Assembly: GCF_032854445.1 (NCBI RefSeq)
Contig: NC_088301.1
Coordinates: 40,907,187-40,971,186 of the forward strand
Origin: Liolophura sinensis
Lineage: Eukaryota > Mollusca > Polyplacophora > Chitonida > Chitonidae
Length of the DNA: 64,000 nucleotides
Reading direction: 5' to 3'
The translations under genes were made by a program, and so were the position numbers. The notes under the pieces were generated by a model. The model did not search any database and was not told where the DNA came from. It worked only from the letters and a program-made list of their open reading frames with translations. Positions 46,707-61,700 of the stretch are shown here, one piece after another; the stretch's first letter is position 1, and every line of letters starts with the position of its first letter.

Positions 46707-49700
46707 ATGCCTGGGATAGAAAAACTTCATCTGGAGGATGCCCTGGAAGACAGTCCGCAGGTAGGCGGAGTTGGTTTTCAGTCGGTACTTGATCCAAACT
46801 TTGACAGCACCAGTGCCACCGGCGTCTTAATGCATATTATTGTAAAGACACTCAAGTTTGGCAGCGCATTATGTCAGGGACACATGTTAAGGCTCATTTA
46901 GATGGAAGTAAGCAAGACGTGTATATAATTATAATAAGTGGTTGTGAAACGTCGACTCTTTCATTAGCCTGGGGTTACTTTTCTCCACATAAACTGGTTG
47001 TGGAACGAGAATGTACAGTACTTACTTAAGATGTTACGTACTGCCAGTGCAAATGCATTAACGTCATATGGTTAGAGGGGTGCCACTAGTATTGCTGCGT
47101 TGATTTATGACGACGATGAAATTCTCGTACAGTATTATAGATATTTATGACATGTTGAAACACTTAAATTCCGGTTTTAGAGTGAAGTGAAGAGTTCTGG
47201 AAAATTCACTCTCTGAGTTCATCAAGCAACACTGAAACAAATGACTACTGAAGTGTCTGCTTTACACGATACAGTTTGTCAGTTACAATTCACAAAGGAT
47301 GTTTTATAAGGGTAGTATTATATTTATAATAAAAACTAAGAATTGTGAGCCGAAAATTTGTCGTTCCTAGTCAGATTGGCAAATGAGCCTAAAGAATGTG
47401 ACAGCTTGCACTGCTGTCACCTGCTAACAAGAGGCCTATATATGTCCTGTATATATGGGTATATACTAGTTGTAGATCTCAGATTTATACTCATCTTGTG
47501 TACAAAATATCAATTGATCTGCCTGGGATTAGAAGACTGCATACCCACAAGTCAAAATTGGATGAATGTACCTTGATTTGGTATACATGATTTTCAAGGC
47601 TAACACCATCAGCATAGTGATTTTTGAACTGTCTAGGTTATTCACAATTAATGGAAATGGTAGCAAGATTGGCAAACATCTTTTTGGTTATTCGCTTTAC
47701 AGTTGTAAGAAAGTCGTCACAGTGCTACCAGTTTACATCATGCTCATGTGTATCCTTTTTGATTAATTTTTAGGTCAAGCTTAAACCTTCAGAAATATGT
47801 AAACCTAATTTGTTCTTTTTCTTTTCCAGACAAGACGTTTGCTGGGGGTGTTTGAGAAAGATGCAATGATATTGAAAAAGTACACGACTACATTATTTAA
47901 TTCCTGCCAGAGGATATTAAATGCACAGGTATTTACCAACACTTCCACCATAATTTTAGGTACAGATTTACAACAAGAAATATTAAGATCATATGTAATA
48001 TATTTATTGGTATTTTCTCTGTACAGTGTGGTCGCTTTGAGTTCCTTTCTGGCCGTATGTGGTACGGTCTGTCATTACCCTGTAGCTGTTCATGGGTTTC
48101 CTCCAGAAAGCTGCCCGTGTTCCTTCCGCCATAATGCTGGCGATCATTGTATAGGAGAAAATAGGTGTAAAACATCAATCCAATAAATAAACAAGTTTAT
48201 TGGTATTGGTATATTTTTGATGTGTTAAATGTTTGAAGTTTACCTTGGTAGGTTGTGTATGTCTGCATCGTTTATCTATTGTTTTGCTTCACTTGTAGAA
48301 TGAACTCTGTTCTGCCACGCAAGCACTTTCTCAGCACTTGTCGGCTTATGAGAAACAGGTGAGTTTATTGATGGGTAAACCATGCGAAAATTATTTAATT
48401 AATTTGTTGTTTATAAATTATAAGTTTCCACTATAAATGAAAACTGTTGCACTTACATAAAAGCAAAATAAATCAGTGTGGTATATGGAGAAGTGAGAAC
48501 AAAGCATATTTAAGCCAGACACTTTGTCACTTGCCAATTTAATAACCAACAACTTCTCAATCTATCACATTTGCTGACTTCTGATGATCTGAGTACAGTT
48601 TGGAGTTAACCATACATTCTGACCAGAAAGGTCATGTAATATGGTGACCATCCTGTTCCTCTTGATTGTAGGACTTCCCATTGGAATCAGATGACAGTAT
48701 TTTAAGCTCCACCCTTAAACAGTTTTCAAGTTATCTGGATGATGTAAGTTTGCTGTCTTCTATGCAGCTTTTAGAACTCTTAGTACCTTAATGTTCCTAA
48801 AATTTGGGACAGATATTAGTAGTGTTGAAAGTAGAATATTACATTTCTTTACCAGCCTTTTGGAAAAGTAAAGATATGAGTATGTTGTTGATTAGATGGT
48901 CTAACCATGTGAGAAAAAAGAAATTCAATATTTCTGCTAGAATTACATATATACTGGATAAAATGAACAGACCAGGTGTCCAAATTTTGGAAGAAGTAGG
49001 GTGTTCTGTTCGTGTCACTGAAACATTATACTTACATATCTAATTTTTAGGCCAGATATTAGTAGTGCTTAAAGCAAAGAATTATATTTCTTTCCCAATT
49101 TTGGGGGGAAAAGTAAAGATATGAATGTCATGTTCATTAGATGAACTAACCATGTAAAAAAAAAAAAAGAAACTAAATATTCCAGCTACAGTTGCATGTT
49201 GGATAAAAAGATCAGACCAGGTGTCCTAAAATTAGGGTATACTTACAAAAATGTGCATGTGATAACTTTATTGATAAAGAATAATACCACATGAATTATA
49301 TTTACAGTCTGGGCAAGAATTAAAATAAAGTTAAAAGTAGAACTTTAATAATAATAAACATCAACAATGTCAAACAAATTCATTTAATTTCTTTGAAGGA
49401 ATCAATTTAAATTGAATTTCTATATTTATTTAAATATACGTTACATTAAATTTAAGTAAAATGGAAGGCAAATTACCTCCCTTGGACATGTTTTGTTCCC
49501 AATATAAAAACAGATAACTCATTGTTAAAAATTAACCTTTCTTTACCCCTGATCCCTACTTTCATTAATATGGTCATTACCTTACTTCTTCATCCGCTTT
49601 GCCCGAGACAACAACTTTTTTTTTCATCCTTATGTACTTATCTGAAATAAGTTATATACTACTTCATTTCAGTCACACATAGCAGGTAAACATTTAATTC

Positions 49701-52700
49701 ATTTCATATATGTGACTGTCTACTGGAGACTGTAAATTTTCTCACCGGTTATCATAGATTTAGAATTTGAAATCAGCCCATCACATTTCCAATTTTCTCC
49801 TGTTTTCCTTATCTCTCCCATGTTAATTTTGTCAGAATAAATCGTCTGAAAGACTCCGAACAATCCCCTGGCTAAACCTATGCGAGTTATGTACAGATAG
49901 ATTGCGGTATGAGAGGACTGTGAAAGCACACTTATAGCATAGTGGATACGAGATAGAGGTTAGGAGAGTGGGCATGTACCTTCAAAATGGGTACCATTGG
50001 TATGAGTGTTATGATCAGATTTCATTCTATGGAAACTCTTGTTATTTTTTGCTTGTTGGTATATACAGCGAAAATGCTGTATCTAGTATGTGACCGGGCT
50101 TTTCCTTACTTCTCTCTATTTGTAGGTCAGTTCTCTTCAGCAAGTGTTAGCCACACAATTAGCAGATGGAATGATGTACCCATTGACAAAGTTTCTTCAT
50201 GCAGATATGGAGGGTAAGTATTTGATGTATTCTGTAAGGTGCCTGACTCCGAACCACTGGCACACATAAGATGTCAGTTCAGTCCTGGTGTTTAAGGGGC
50301 TATTTCAATCCCTCCCTCTTATTTTTCAAGGGTGTTTAGTGAGGAAAAGGCTTGACGTTGTTCATTAGAGATGACTTCTCTTCCACCACTTTTGCAGTAT
50401 ACCATCTTGCCTTTTAAGGTAATTTCAAAGCAGATAGTTTAAAACCAACATAACTCTCAGGCAAAATGAGTAACTTTATGTCATGGAGGAAACTCTAGAT
50501 GAAAGAGGTGTTAATAAATTGATCTTCATATTTACAACATCATCTTATCAGGGTGCTTATCAAAATATTTGTGAGAGATACAATTTCATGAATGACTTAC
50601 AAAGTATTAGTCCATTTCATACGATCACTTACCCCCATGATATAAAATTGCTGAAAGGTTTCTGTGCACTGACTAGACTTGGGTCTGTTTTCAGAAATAT
50701 CCAATATGTATCAAATGTTTCGGATTTGCACATCAGGTAAGTCCTCTCAAAAATTTACTAAAATTATGAATTAAAAAAAATGTATGTTCTTCTATTTCCA
50801 GAAATTCTTACAATGTTTGAAATGTTTCAAATAGCCTCAGTTGGTAAGTTGTCTGTTTATATGCTGCTCTGGTTGTCTAACCTGTTGTAGGTAATGGTGG
50901 CAGTAAAAAGAAGCTTGTTTTGGGCAGCTTCTTGTTTGAAGATTGAAGATTGCTAAAATACTAATAAGTATCAAACTGATACATTACTGCAGAAATAACA
51001 GAAGTTGACATTGCTTGTTGCTTGTATGTAGGTGTCAAGGATACTATTCAATGACTGTTAGTGTATGCCTTTAAAGTTTTAGCCCTAATCAGTCACTTTA
51101 TGCTCTTGTGCATCTCACACTCTTTTGCTTGGTTTTGGATGTGTTGCCATTTTCATATTAGAAATCATACTGATGCCTGGTTTAAATAAGTTCTCAGCAT
51201 GATATGGATAAAATAGTGCTAATTTGGCCTAAATCATAATCATTCATTCTTTCATTCTTGTATATCATGGCAAAATGTACTGATGTAGAGGAGTCTCAAT
51301 GTAAAGGGTAGTGTGTGGTCTTCTGCGTCAGGGTTATCATCATTTAAACCATTGTTGTGGTGTCACTCCATTGTTGTTACTGTGGATTATTTTTCACGAG
51401 TCCACACATGGAAGTCTGGATTTTTTGGTAACACTTCAACTGTGTCTCTATAAGGTATCGGTGCTGTCTGCTTGTGGGCTTGTAAAGAACATAAAGCTGT
51501 TAAAGGCTATATTTAACCAATTGTCCCACAAACAGCTTGTCAGTGATTCAAACCCAAATACAACTATCCGACTGAGCTGTTGAGGCAGGCTATACAGGCT
51601 TGATATTTTAAGGGACTATAATGTTAACTATAGCAGTACATAAACACAAGCAGGTAATCTATCTGACAAGCTGTACAAGTTAAAATCACTCAGGCACAGA
51701 ACAAAATCCGCTGAATATTTCACCTGTTCATTATCAAGTACAATCCTGGACATAAAGTGTAGGTTCCTTCAGCAAATCCTATATAAGTTAGGATCCATTT
51801 CAGAAATTCAGTAGGCTTATATAAGGTAATCCACAATTTTCACAAATGCCATATTAGGCCCACCATACAAGTATAATCCATCATGATGAGTAAAATTTGG
51901 TCTTCAGAAAGCTAATATAAGAGCCAATCTTCCAACCAGGTGTGTATTTCCGTATGTAAATCTAGTAACATATAATTGAAGCGAGCAATATACATAACCG
52001 CCATCAACAGAAAGCACACTTTAACAGATCAAAGTTTCCTCAGCTCTTAAAATGCACATTTACAGTTATAGTTGTGCACTGAATGTCTGTAGATCAATGT
52101 CTTACAAATGCACAGATACAGAGTGCGAACTTCATTTGGTTATCCTTCACTAAGATTACATGAAAAATGTTGCATGTTAACTGAGCTTTCACATGTTGGT
52201 GAAGGAAGTGTGGCCATGATGCCCCCCCCCCCCCCCTCCCACTCCCACCTCACTAAGATTCGTTATTATCAACGAATCAACAGTTACTCGTGTTTTATTG
52301 ACTACATAAATCATGCATGTCCTCTATGGAAGCTTGTAGTAAAAGGCAACTAACATAGAGCTCTCCCTTATGGGTGCCATGAACAGAATACCTTTAAGGT
52401 CATTTTCATATCCTAAAGACCCCTTGTGTGTTGCATATTTTGACTGTGGTGTTGTACTTGAACATTTAAAAACATTTTTAATCATGTAAGGATATTGTCT
52501 GCAACTATTCAATATGGTTTTTGAATTTTGACGGTTTTTTTGGGTTGTGACAAAGAGGAACTTCTTTGCTTTTTGTTCTGATTTGCTGTTTGCTTGTTCT
52601 AAAATATTTTTTTTTTCGTGATATTGCTAAAACACTGCCTATTTGGTTTCAGACAAAAATTGTTGACTCATTCATTCATTGAGTATATCCATCAATCTGT

Positions 52701-55700
52701 TCTTTCTACGTGTATATATTATTCCATCACCACAGTAGCTGGTGGAGAGAATAAAGCATCTTGCATTTCTCATGTAGGAGTATGTTTATTGGAGCATTTA
52801 AGTGAGTTTACCTGATCTGTTCTTTTTTGGCATGATGGGTAGAGTCAGTCATTGTTAATTTGTATTGTAATGAAAAGTGTAAATGTTTTTTTTTTTCTTA
52901 CTTTCTCCAGAACATGAACAAGCTTTGACCAAATTCACAAAATTACCAAAGAAAAAAGACAATGAAAGACAAAGACTTGATGCAAATGAAGAATTGTATG
53001 TGATGAGAAAGAAATTCCACCAGGTAAGAGAGATATAGTTCTTGAATATGCTTTCTTTTTTTCACTAACTTTACAAGTAATCATTTAGCAAAATAAAATA
53101 TCTAAATCCAGGGAAAATTACTCGACTTCATTGACAAGGTTAGAAGTAACTGTGAGCAAATACATGCATGATAGTGGATATCCGATCACATGTATCTGTT
53201 AGTGTGGCACAGAACCAGTCGGAGTGCTTCATGTTGACTCTGGATGAGGTGACATTTCACTCTAATATTTTTACACCTTCTGGAGTAGAAAAAATATTGG
53301 TGAACAATGTGCAAAGTGTCAGTGTGTATATGTGTTATGTGCATGTTTATTTTCCCTGAAGCAGATGCAGAAGCGAGTGAAGGAGTGTCATTGAATATAT
53401 ATCTGTAAATTAAATTATATCTTTTTGTTTGTGGAAAATATATAGTCTTTTCTCTTGAGTTGCCAGCGAAACCGTGAGAAGAAATCTATTCTTCTGTCAT
53501 CAGAAACCTGACTACCATCATAGAAGTGAAAAATTATTAACTTCGGCATTAAGCACCAATCAATTAGTCTTTTCTCCAGCAATGAAATCTACAATAGATT
53601 CATCTACATGTACATATTGGCCAGACCACAAATTACTTTAAGCCATGATGCTTATGGATACTTTATCTTATGAACTTTCACCTAGGAATGAAGGAACACA
53701 GTAATGTCTGTTCATTTCCAAGTCAATTATACTGTCACTGTTGAATGGAATGTCTGCTGCCCTGGTTCAGGGAACACAGTTACTGTTTGTGGTAGTTAGT
53801 GATGTGAATACACGAACTGTGAGGCAAAATGACACTCCCCACCCCCTGAAATTTGTGGGAAGATCATACAATGTGGCTGTGTGCCAGCCTCAAGTGCAGC
53901 AGTAGACTTTGGGGATTGGTTTTGCCTTTCTAGGAGAAAGTATAGTCAGTTTGTACTTGTAGTTTGTGTATGTGAACAATAGAGGCGAGTTTCGTGTGCA
54001 AAAGCTGAGTATGCTGTTTGAAGTCATCCAAGAAAGTTAAATGGCTTTAGACAATAATCATAATTTTTTCATTGCTTTTGGATAACCATGGTAATGAGTT
54101 GGTGCTTATTATCATCAGGTGACTGATAAAGCCATGTACTAGCATCGCATAATGAAGCACATGCTGTGTTCCTCTCTGGCTGTATGTGGGAATGTCTGCC
54201 AGCAAACTGCAGATGGTTGTGGGGCTCTGCCCGGTTTCCTCCCACTATAATGCTGGCTGCCGTCAACTAAGTGAAATATTCTTGAGGACGGCGTAAAACA
54301 CCAATCAGACCAATAAATAAATATGATGAAGCACATTAGTAATATATTCATTAATAGTCTTACATCCTTAGACTGTTAAATTAGCCTCATCTGACTTCTG
54401 TTGACAACACTAATAATTTGTTAACTCTGAATTTTTTGATTGATAATTGGTGGTTAGATGATGTTAATACTTTGTGAGAGAATGGAGGCATGTCGTCATG
54501 AAATGTTAAACACCTTTGTTTAAGATAATCAAGTTTTTTATCTACTAGGTAGCACCAGCAGTTGTCAGTCAATTAGCCAGTCAGCATGTCAATTATGCTG
54601 ATTGAAGGAGGAAGCATTTTAAGTGTTGTTCCATGTCTTCAGATGTTTCAGATTATTGAAAGTCAGGTAAAAAAATGAAATGGGAATAAATTGAAACAGT
54701 CATTTTTATTGTGTAAAACTTTGTTTCACAATTAAAAAAAAAAGAAACAACAAACATTTGTTAATTAGACAATGAAGCAACATGCAAAGGTGAATAGATT
54801 ATACAAATTCTGTACTGCCAAAAAAAAGCTTAGAATTGCAGTATAATAAATGTGGCGCAAGACCTGAACCGTGTTTTATGTTTTGTTTCTACTTTTCGGA
54901 AGACATGGCTCATTTCATACCGCTTAATGGCGCCTAAAATAATTCTACAAGAACTCCCAAATTACAGGAAGAGATACTTAATAAAGGTTTCTATACACCT
55001 TTCTGGACAGTGATAGCCCCTACATTACAGAGAACTATTAACAGAGTAGAAAGCCAAAATAAGGATACTGACTGGGGATATTGGTGACTTATGGATGAGA
55101 AACCGACATTGAGATGAAGTTCAGGGAGTAATTGTAGCCATACCAGTCCTTCCAGTAGATACCATTATAGTAGCCACCCACGGGCTGGTAGTTGCCCCCG
55201 TAGTAGTAGTTGCCAGTGGGCAGGGTGTAGGTGCAGTAATTGAACCACCAGCCCGCCTGTTGATGCAAGGCACAGTAGTTAGGATCTGGCCGGTCCTGAG
55301 TGCTAAATGCCATCCCGTTGTTAAAACTGAAGTCATCTGTCAGATGTCCAGAAATTTTTGCCCCAACAAACATTCGGAAGTTCTGTGAAGAGTCTAGGAC
55401 GCGGAAGTCACGATAAGCCAGTTGTTGGATATTTTTATTCCAATCTTGGAGTACAAAGGTCAATATGGTATTTCCAGCTGTGAAGAGATGAAGAGGTATT
55501 TGGAATATAGACACTGACTGCTTCAGTGATATATGTAAGCTGTTCATTAATGTGACTAAGTGTTGATCAAAGGCATTATGGCAGATAATGTATTTGTAAT
55601 GTCCGTTTAAATTAGACCTATTCAGCATCATTTCAGGTTATAAACGCTAAAATAAATGACATTACATGTTAATTCCAACGCCTTGATGTTGTAGGGAAAA

Positions 55701-58700
55701 TATACATAACTTATCTTTGTTGTTATGATGTAATTGGTGAGGCGTATCATTCATGATCATTCCACATTTTTGCACTTTATTTCTGGTCATACATGTACAC
55801 ATATACAAATTCATAATGATGTAACATTACCTTTACTTTCAGCTGAAAAACCTTAGCACTTAACCTTTAAACACAAACCATTCGACTGAAAGCAGCAAAA
55901 AAAAATTAAGTTTGTTGTCCCTTGTTTTTCTTTTCATTCTGTGATGTTCTCACACCTATATTCTCACACCTGTGAGTATATTCTCATGATCTGTCACATA
56001 TTCACGCAATAGGTAAATTCTGATCACCTCTCACACCCACAAACACCCCAGCCCACACTGTATATTCTCTGGCTTACCAAAAGACGTGAGGTAATTGATG
56101 TGGTTTAACCCCAACCAGAAGTCCCCTCTTTGGGGGGGCATGTGCCCAAACCCTTTCGCATATGTAGTCCAACTCTGCTGGAAGTTGTAGTCTCCATACT
56201 CTCGCCTCATTATCACAGTAGCTGACGAATTGCCATTATTTTGGCAGTGGACCTGAAATCACACAAGGTTGTATGACTTTCTGAGCCATAAATCGGTATT
56301 TCAAGAGATGGTTTAACTGTTTTAAGTCAGTGAGAAACTTTTAACAGTGATAAAAGACGTGGACATGCAGGATATGTTTTTATTCTAAATTAATTTTTGA
56401 TACTTAAGACAGTAATGTTTGACTTAATTTTTTCCCATAAGCATGCTCAGGCTCCGATATATCAGTAGCTGCCAATACATTCAATTAACTATACATGTTT
56501 GACTAGAGGCTAAATATTTGACAAATCTTTTGAACAAATCTGTCGAAACGTACTTTTTACACATTGGACCAAAATGATCATATTGGTCAACTGCACTTTA
56601 CAGCAAGCCATTTAAACACAAAATGTTTAAACATGATATGTGGTTGAGTAAATTGCTATTTGTGTAAAATGAACAAATGACAAACGCACAATTAAGTCAT
56701 TATAACAAAGTAATCCTCTACACATAAAACAGCATGTTCATGAATTAACTCCCTGTTTTCGTAGCTTATATCTGGGTCAGTATCCTCCAGACTTATCTCA
56801 TGTTAACCATTATCTTTCAGGACTTCCTTGTCAGTTATTTCCCCGATGACTACAGTGTGACTGTAGAAATATTCTAGAGTATGCTGTTATACACCAAACA
56901 AGGAAATAATACATACATGTATTTTTGAGCCTGGACTACCACTGGTGTATTATGAACCATACCTTGATTGGGTAGTTATCATGTATCCAGATTTCATATG
57001 TGCCAGATTCCCTGTAACCAGCTTGGTACCAGTCATGACAGTCTGGGAGAGAGAGAAAAAACAAAGCTACATTTTATGCAAACCCATTGTCTCTGAGGTT
57101 TGACAGTAACACAAAAAGACACTCAAAAAAGACATTTCAAAGCATAGATATGTTTATCATTACGACTTAGATTCAAGGAGAGAAAGTTATTCAAAGGTCA
57201 GTTGTTCAATTTGAGTCTTGGGAACCATGTCTAAAGTTTATTGAATTTGGAATTTAGCACTTTTCAAGGTGCAATGTTTCTAATTTCCACATATGGTATG
57301 TCATCAAATTGTGCTCCACACTTTTAGTGAAACATTGTTAACAAAAGGTAATAAGGCCAAAATTGGTTCAATAATTCATTTCTATACAAGAGCTTATGAG
57401 AAGAGAAAAAATGGACTATTGCATCAAAGCAGCAGAACTAAAATGTGGACAACATTCAGTTTTGATAGGCATGCTACTCAGCAATGTCATCAAAATGAAC
57501 CTTTATTTGTAATGAATGGAAGTTTGTAATTCAGGAACCATCCTCTATCCCTTTCAGTAAAATTCTTACCACTACTCTTTACACATTACGTTTCCCTGTC
57601 ATACCCAGGATTGCTTGACAGCAACACTGTCCCTCCTCATTACACATCACATTATTCCATTATAGAGCCATTATTCCTCCAAGATGTCCATGACAGTAAA
57701 ATTTTTCTCCCACTTCCTCACCCATCACATTAGACCTCATCTTTCCTGTCTGGGTTCTCAGAGAGTAAAATTATTGTCACCCATTCTTACCCTTCACTTT
57801 AGAGCCCATCTTTTCTCTCTGGGTTCCCCGAGAGTAAAATCACTCTCTCTACTCCTTACCCTTCACGTTAAGCCCGGTCTCTCCGTCCCAGGGTTTGCTG
57901 ACAGTAAAGTTATTCTCCCTAATCCTTACACATCATGTTAGACCCCATCCTTTCTTCCCATGTTCCCAGACAATAAAATCCTTAACCTACTCACATTAGA
58001 CACTCCCCCCCCCTAACTTCTCTACACACAAGGTTCCCAGACAGTAAAACTTATGTCTGCTGATTACATATCACATTAGTATAACACTGCATGTATGTTT
58101 AGATGTATCATGGATTTTAGGCAGTTTGTGCTCTATAAACAGGAGTATGAAGAGGTCCAACTGTACGTTGAAATGAGATACTTGACATCCTCTGTACATG
58201 TCTACACTTGAATGTCCTTAGTCTGCTCTATTCATCATTGACTTATGACCTGGACTTTCCCACTATCAGATGTCTTCCTAACTGTAACACTGCCTTCCAC
58301 CCCCACTCCTGATTTTACTACTTGTAGATAATAGACAATAATCTGATGTAGAGCAATTAATAAATAGGTCAGTGTTTTATTATTGTGAACAAAATGTATC
58401 TTTGGCTGTTGTATTTCAGTTTTAAAATTTGTTTGGTTTTGATTTGTGTTTAGGTTCAAACATTTAATTGTGTGACCCTTCAAAGAGAAGATCTTTTGTA
58501 TGTGATGAAAGTATTCCCAATATGGATAATATTTTAATAGAAGCTACATTTGAACATCTAATGGAAAATAAGTTTCGTAGATGCGTTAAAAATATATATA
58601 TGCTAATTAGATTCTACAGCTACCATCCTCCTGTCACACCCTCCATGTTGTGTTGAAAATCTGTATTGGATTCGAGGACTGTAAAATCTCGCTAAAAACG

Positions 58701-61700
58701 GATCAGCTGCCAATGATCAGCCAGACTTGTCAAGGAGCTTTCTCCAAAGAACACACAAATTGCCTCTGTCTAGCATTTTTCCCTGTATGCATAAAGTAAC
58801 AAGCTGGTCACCGAGAACAGTTCAAAATTGCTTATAAAATGACCTATGAGCACATGTTTGATTGAGAGCTGTACGAGACTTGGTTACGTTGTCACAGTGA
58901 TCTGGTCTTGTTGGTCTGCTTATTCGCCAATATACAACTGGCTTCATTGTTCAATACATTTATTTGTTTTAATTTCGACTATAAAGGACACATAAGTACA
59001 CAAACCTTTAGGCCTTGTCGGCAGATCTCCACATAGGTTTTAAGTACTGTATTAAGAAAAGGACCTAATATTTCAGGCATGGCTGAGTTACTCCTTTTTA
59101 CTTTTTGCTGATCTTAAAGATTTGAGCTTTGTTTGGCAGGTAAGATGTCATTCATTTGCCTCTATAAATATCTTCTTTGGAGGAAAATTTTTCAGACATT
59201 TACTATTGTTTCTCATTCCATTTCTGTGGGATTTCTATTCAATCTTGACACCCAGTGGTTTGAATAACACTGTTGTTATATGCACTGTATCATCTAGGTA
59301 GTGTTGGAAGTCAGCTTTTGTGAACATGTGATTCCTGCCCACTCTTGTGGTAACATTGTATCAAAACATTTTTTTTTTGTGCTAGACACATGAAATTCCC
59401 ACAGCATTTCCCAAATGAGAAGCAAAAACCAACTGCATCAAGGAGGACTTTCTATACACACAATACATGTATTAGTGTTCTACATTATACTGCAGATAAC
59501 CCATTGAAACTGCTGTATGAGAATATTCCTACACTGTTGTCCACCTTACATTTACACGTCAAATTGTCATCGTAATATTAGTATGTAGGGAATGCCTAGC
59601 AGAATTAATATGTAGAAATGCTTTTGTATCTTGTGGTTTTAAGTATGTGTGTGCAACTGATAGCCATGTTAGGAAGCCTAATTGTAAGTATTAACACACT
59701 GCACTGTTTTGTTACTTAAACATCCTACTCAGAATGACCTGTATATTATATTATACAGTGTATACACCATGAAGTTAAGTTTAAAGCCATATGTCAGAGT
59801 TATTACAGCAAATTTGTGTTGATGTGTATCTTTTTTTGTCATAATGCCATTTTTCTGCATTACCCATGGTGTATAATGTATTTTCGTGTAGGAATGTAGT
59901 TTCAGTTACCGGTACTGCAAAATTTGAAATTTTGTTCTACTTTACATCATAGATCCACTAAATGCAAGGTATAAACTATGTCCATCTCATAAGCTGTCTA
60001 CAATATATAGTGAGGAAATAATTGATTTGGGTAGGAGTTCAAAACCAGACATGAACAGACTTGTCTGAGTTATCGGGACAAGAAACTTGTGTGTATTTGC
60101 CAGACCTTGTAAACATGTATTGTTTTGTTTTGTGTTTTTTTGGTTTAGGCTGTTTTAAATGTTACAAGTGATATACATGTAGTGTTATGGCCAGGCTACC
60201 CTCAACTGCAGACCCGTTGAGAGTCAGTTGTCCTGATAGCAGAGTTGTGCAGTACTAGTGATACAGGTAGGGAGCCCTAAGTAGGTTACCTTGACTGAAT
60301 ACAGGTAGTCTCCTCAGTGTATGTACGCCCTAGTATACAACCTCATATGAGACAAGGTGAGATATGGATTAGTCAGCCTACAAAATCATGTCATAGGAGT
60401 ATTCACATGAATGCAGACTAAAAAATATAAATGAGCATGTTGATTGATATATTCTGGACTACAGACTCACCTCTGTACCTTACTGTGTCCTCACTTTTAT
60501 CAAAGTTGTACACGGTGTTATCACCTTGTGGCAAAGGTGTAACCCCAATGCAGAGTGTGAGAAAGGCTGTCAGCTTCAAACAAACCATGTTTAACTCTAC
60601 TGGTGAAGAAAATTGCCTATGCCTTTCCAGAAGTACTGTGATTCTGCTTTAGAAAACCATGATCGTTTTAATATGAAATGGTACAGCTGTAGTCACATGA
60701 TGGGTCACATGGTGATGCCTAACAGAGGAGTCTATTTTCTGTATGGGTGGGATAGCTGTTCTATTTCGCCACAGATAAGGAAGGGTTATCCTATTATGCA
60801 TAGGGATGTATGGATGTATACTTCTTTCATATCTTTAGGATGAATTATCTTTCTTTGCAGTAGGCTATATCTTTAAGCTGATTGAGTAATGAAATGAACT
60901 GTGGTGCTTAGTTACCGACCCAAGAGTGAGAGCACATGTATGAATATAGTTACACCAACTATCGCCAGTCTTTTTTAAAATAATTTCTGCTATTTTCTTA
61001 AACGGGAGGGAATTTTCATTGATAAAAATACAAGTGATGATTAATAAAAATAACATTAAAAAATTATTTTTTATTCACCTAATGGCAATTTCTGACTCTC
61101 AACATTGTTAGTATTGATAATTTCTGTATGTATGATGTGGTGACCTTTTCTGATGTCTGTTTCCCTTGACCTTTGATTTTGTTTGACCTACTTTTTGATT
61201 GAAAAGATGAGATGGAACTCCTATCACAGTACATGTATTTTCATGAATTTACTCAGTGTGTGGGGGTTTTAAATTCATAAGATTTTAGGCCATGTATGTG
61301 ACTTTTGAAGAAAAAATTTTGAGTGTAATGTTGAAATTATCCACATTTATCCTGGAAATGTTAGCTAAGGCACATATGATAGGTTGTAATGTAATTTTGC
61401 TGACGTCATTTCACCATTTATAACACAGAGGCACATCTGCAACACTTCTGTCTGTGTACTAAAACAATTATTGTAGCGGGAGAAGAACTGTTTAGGAGAG
61501 AAGATGTGGTTTTTCTTACAATATATTTATTCCAGATGTGTGTGTGTCTTGGTTACGTACAATAAAAGTTATAGAGTTAAGATATATTCCATAGTAATAA
61601 ATTTCTAGATTTTCCATTTCTAACATGTTATTAGAATAGACTCGGGCCTCCTTGGTCTAGTGGGTTAGCACACAAGCGTGGTGCAATGACCCAGGAGCCT

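Noticed and set aside
53168-53359. Plus-strand open frame of 63 codons in APPL1 intron 7
   Set aside because: No homology, no plausible splice partners in frame with APPL1; APPL1 similarity jumps directly from the exon ending at 53023 to that starting at 63428.
57684-57941. Plus-strand open frame of 85 codons with an internal repeat
   Set aside because: It is produced by a 69-71 base minisatellite; there is no splice or homology support.
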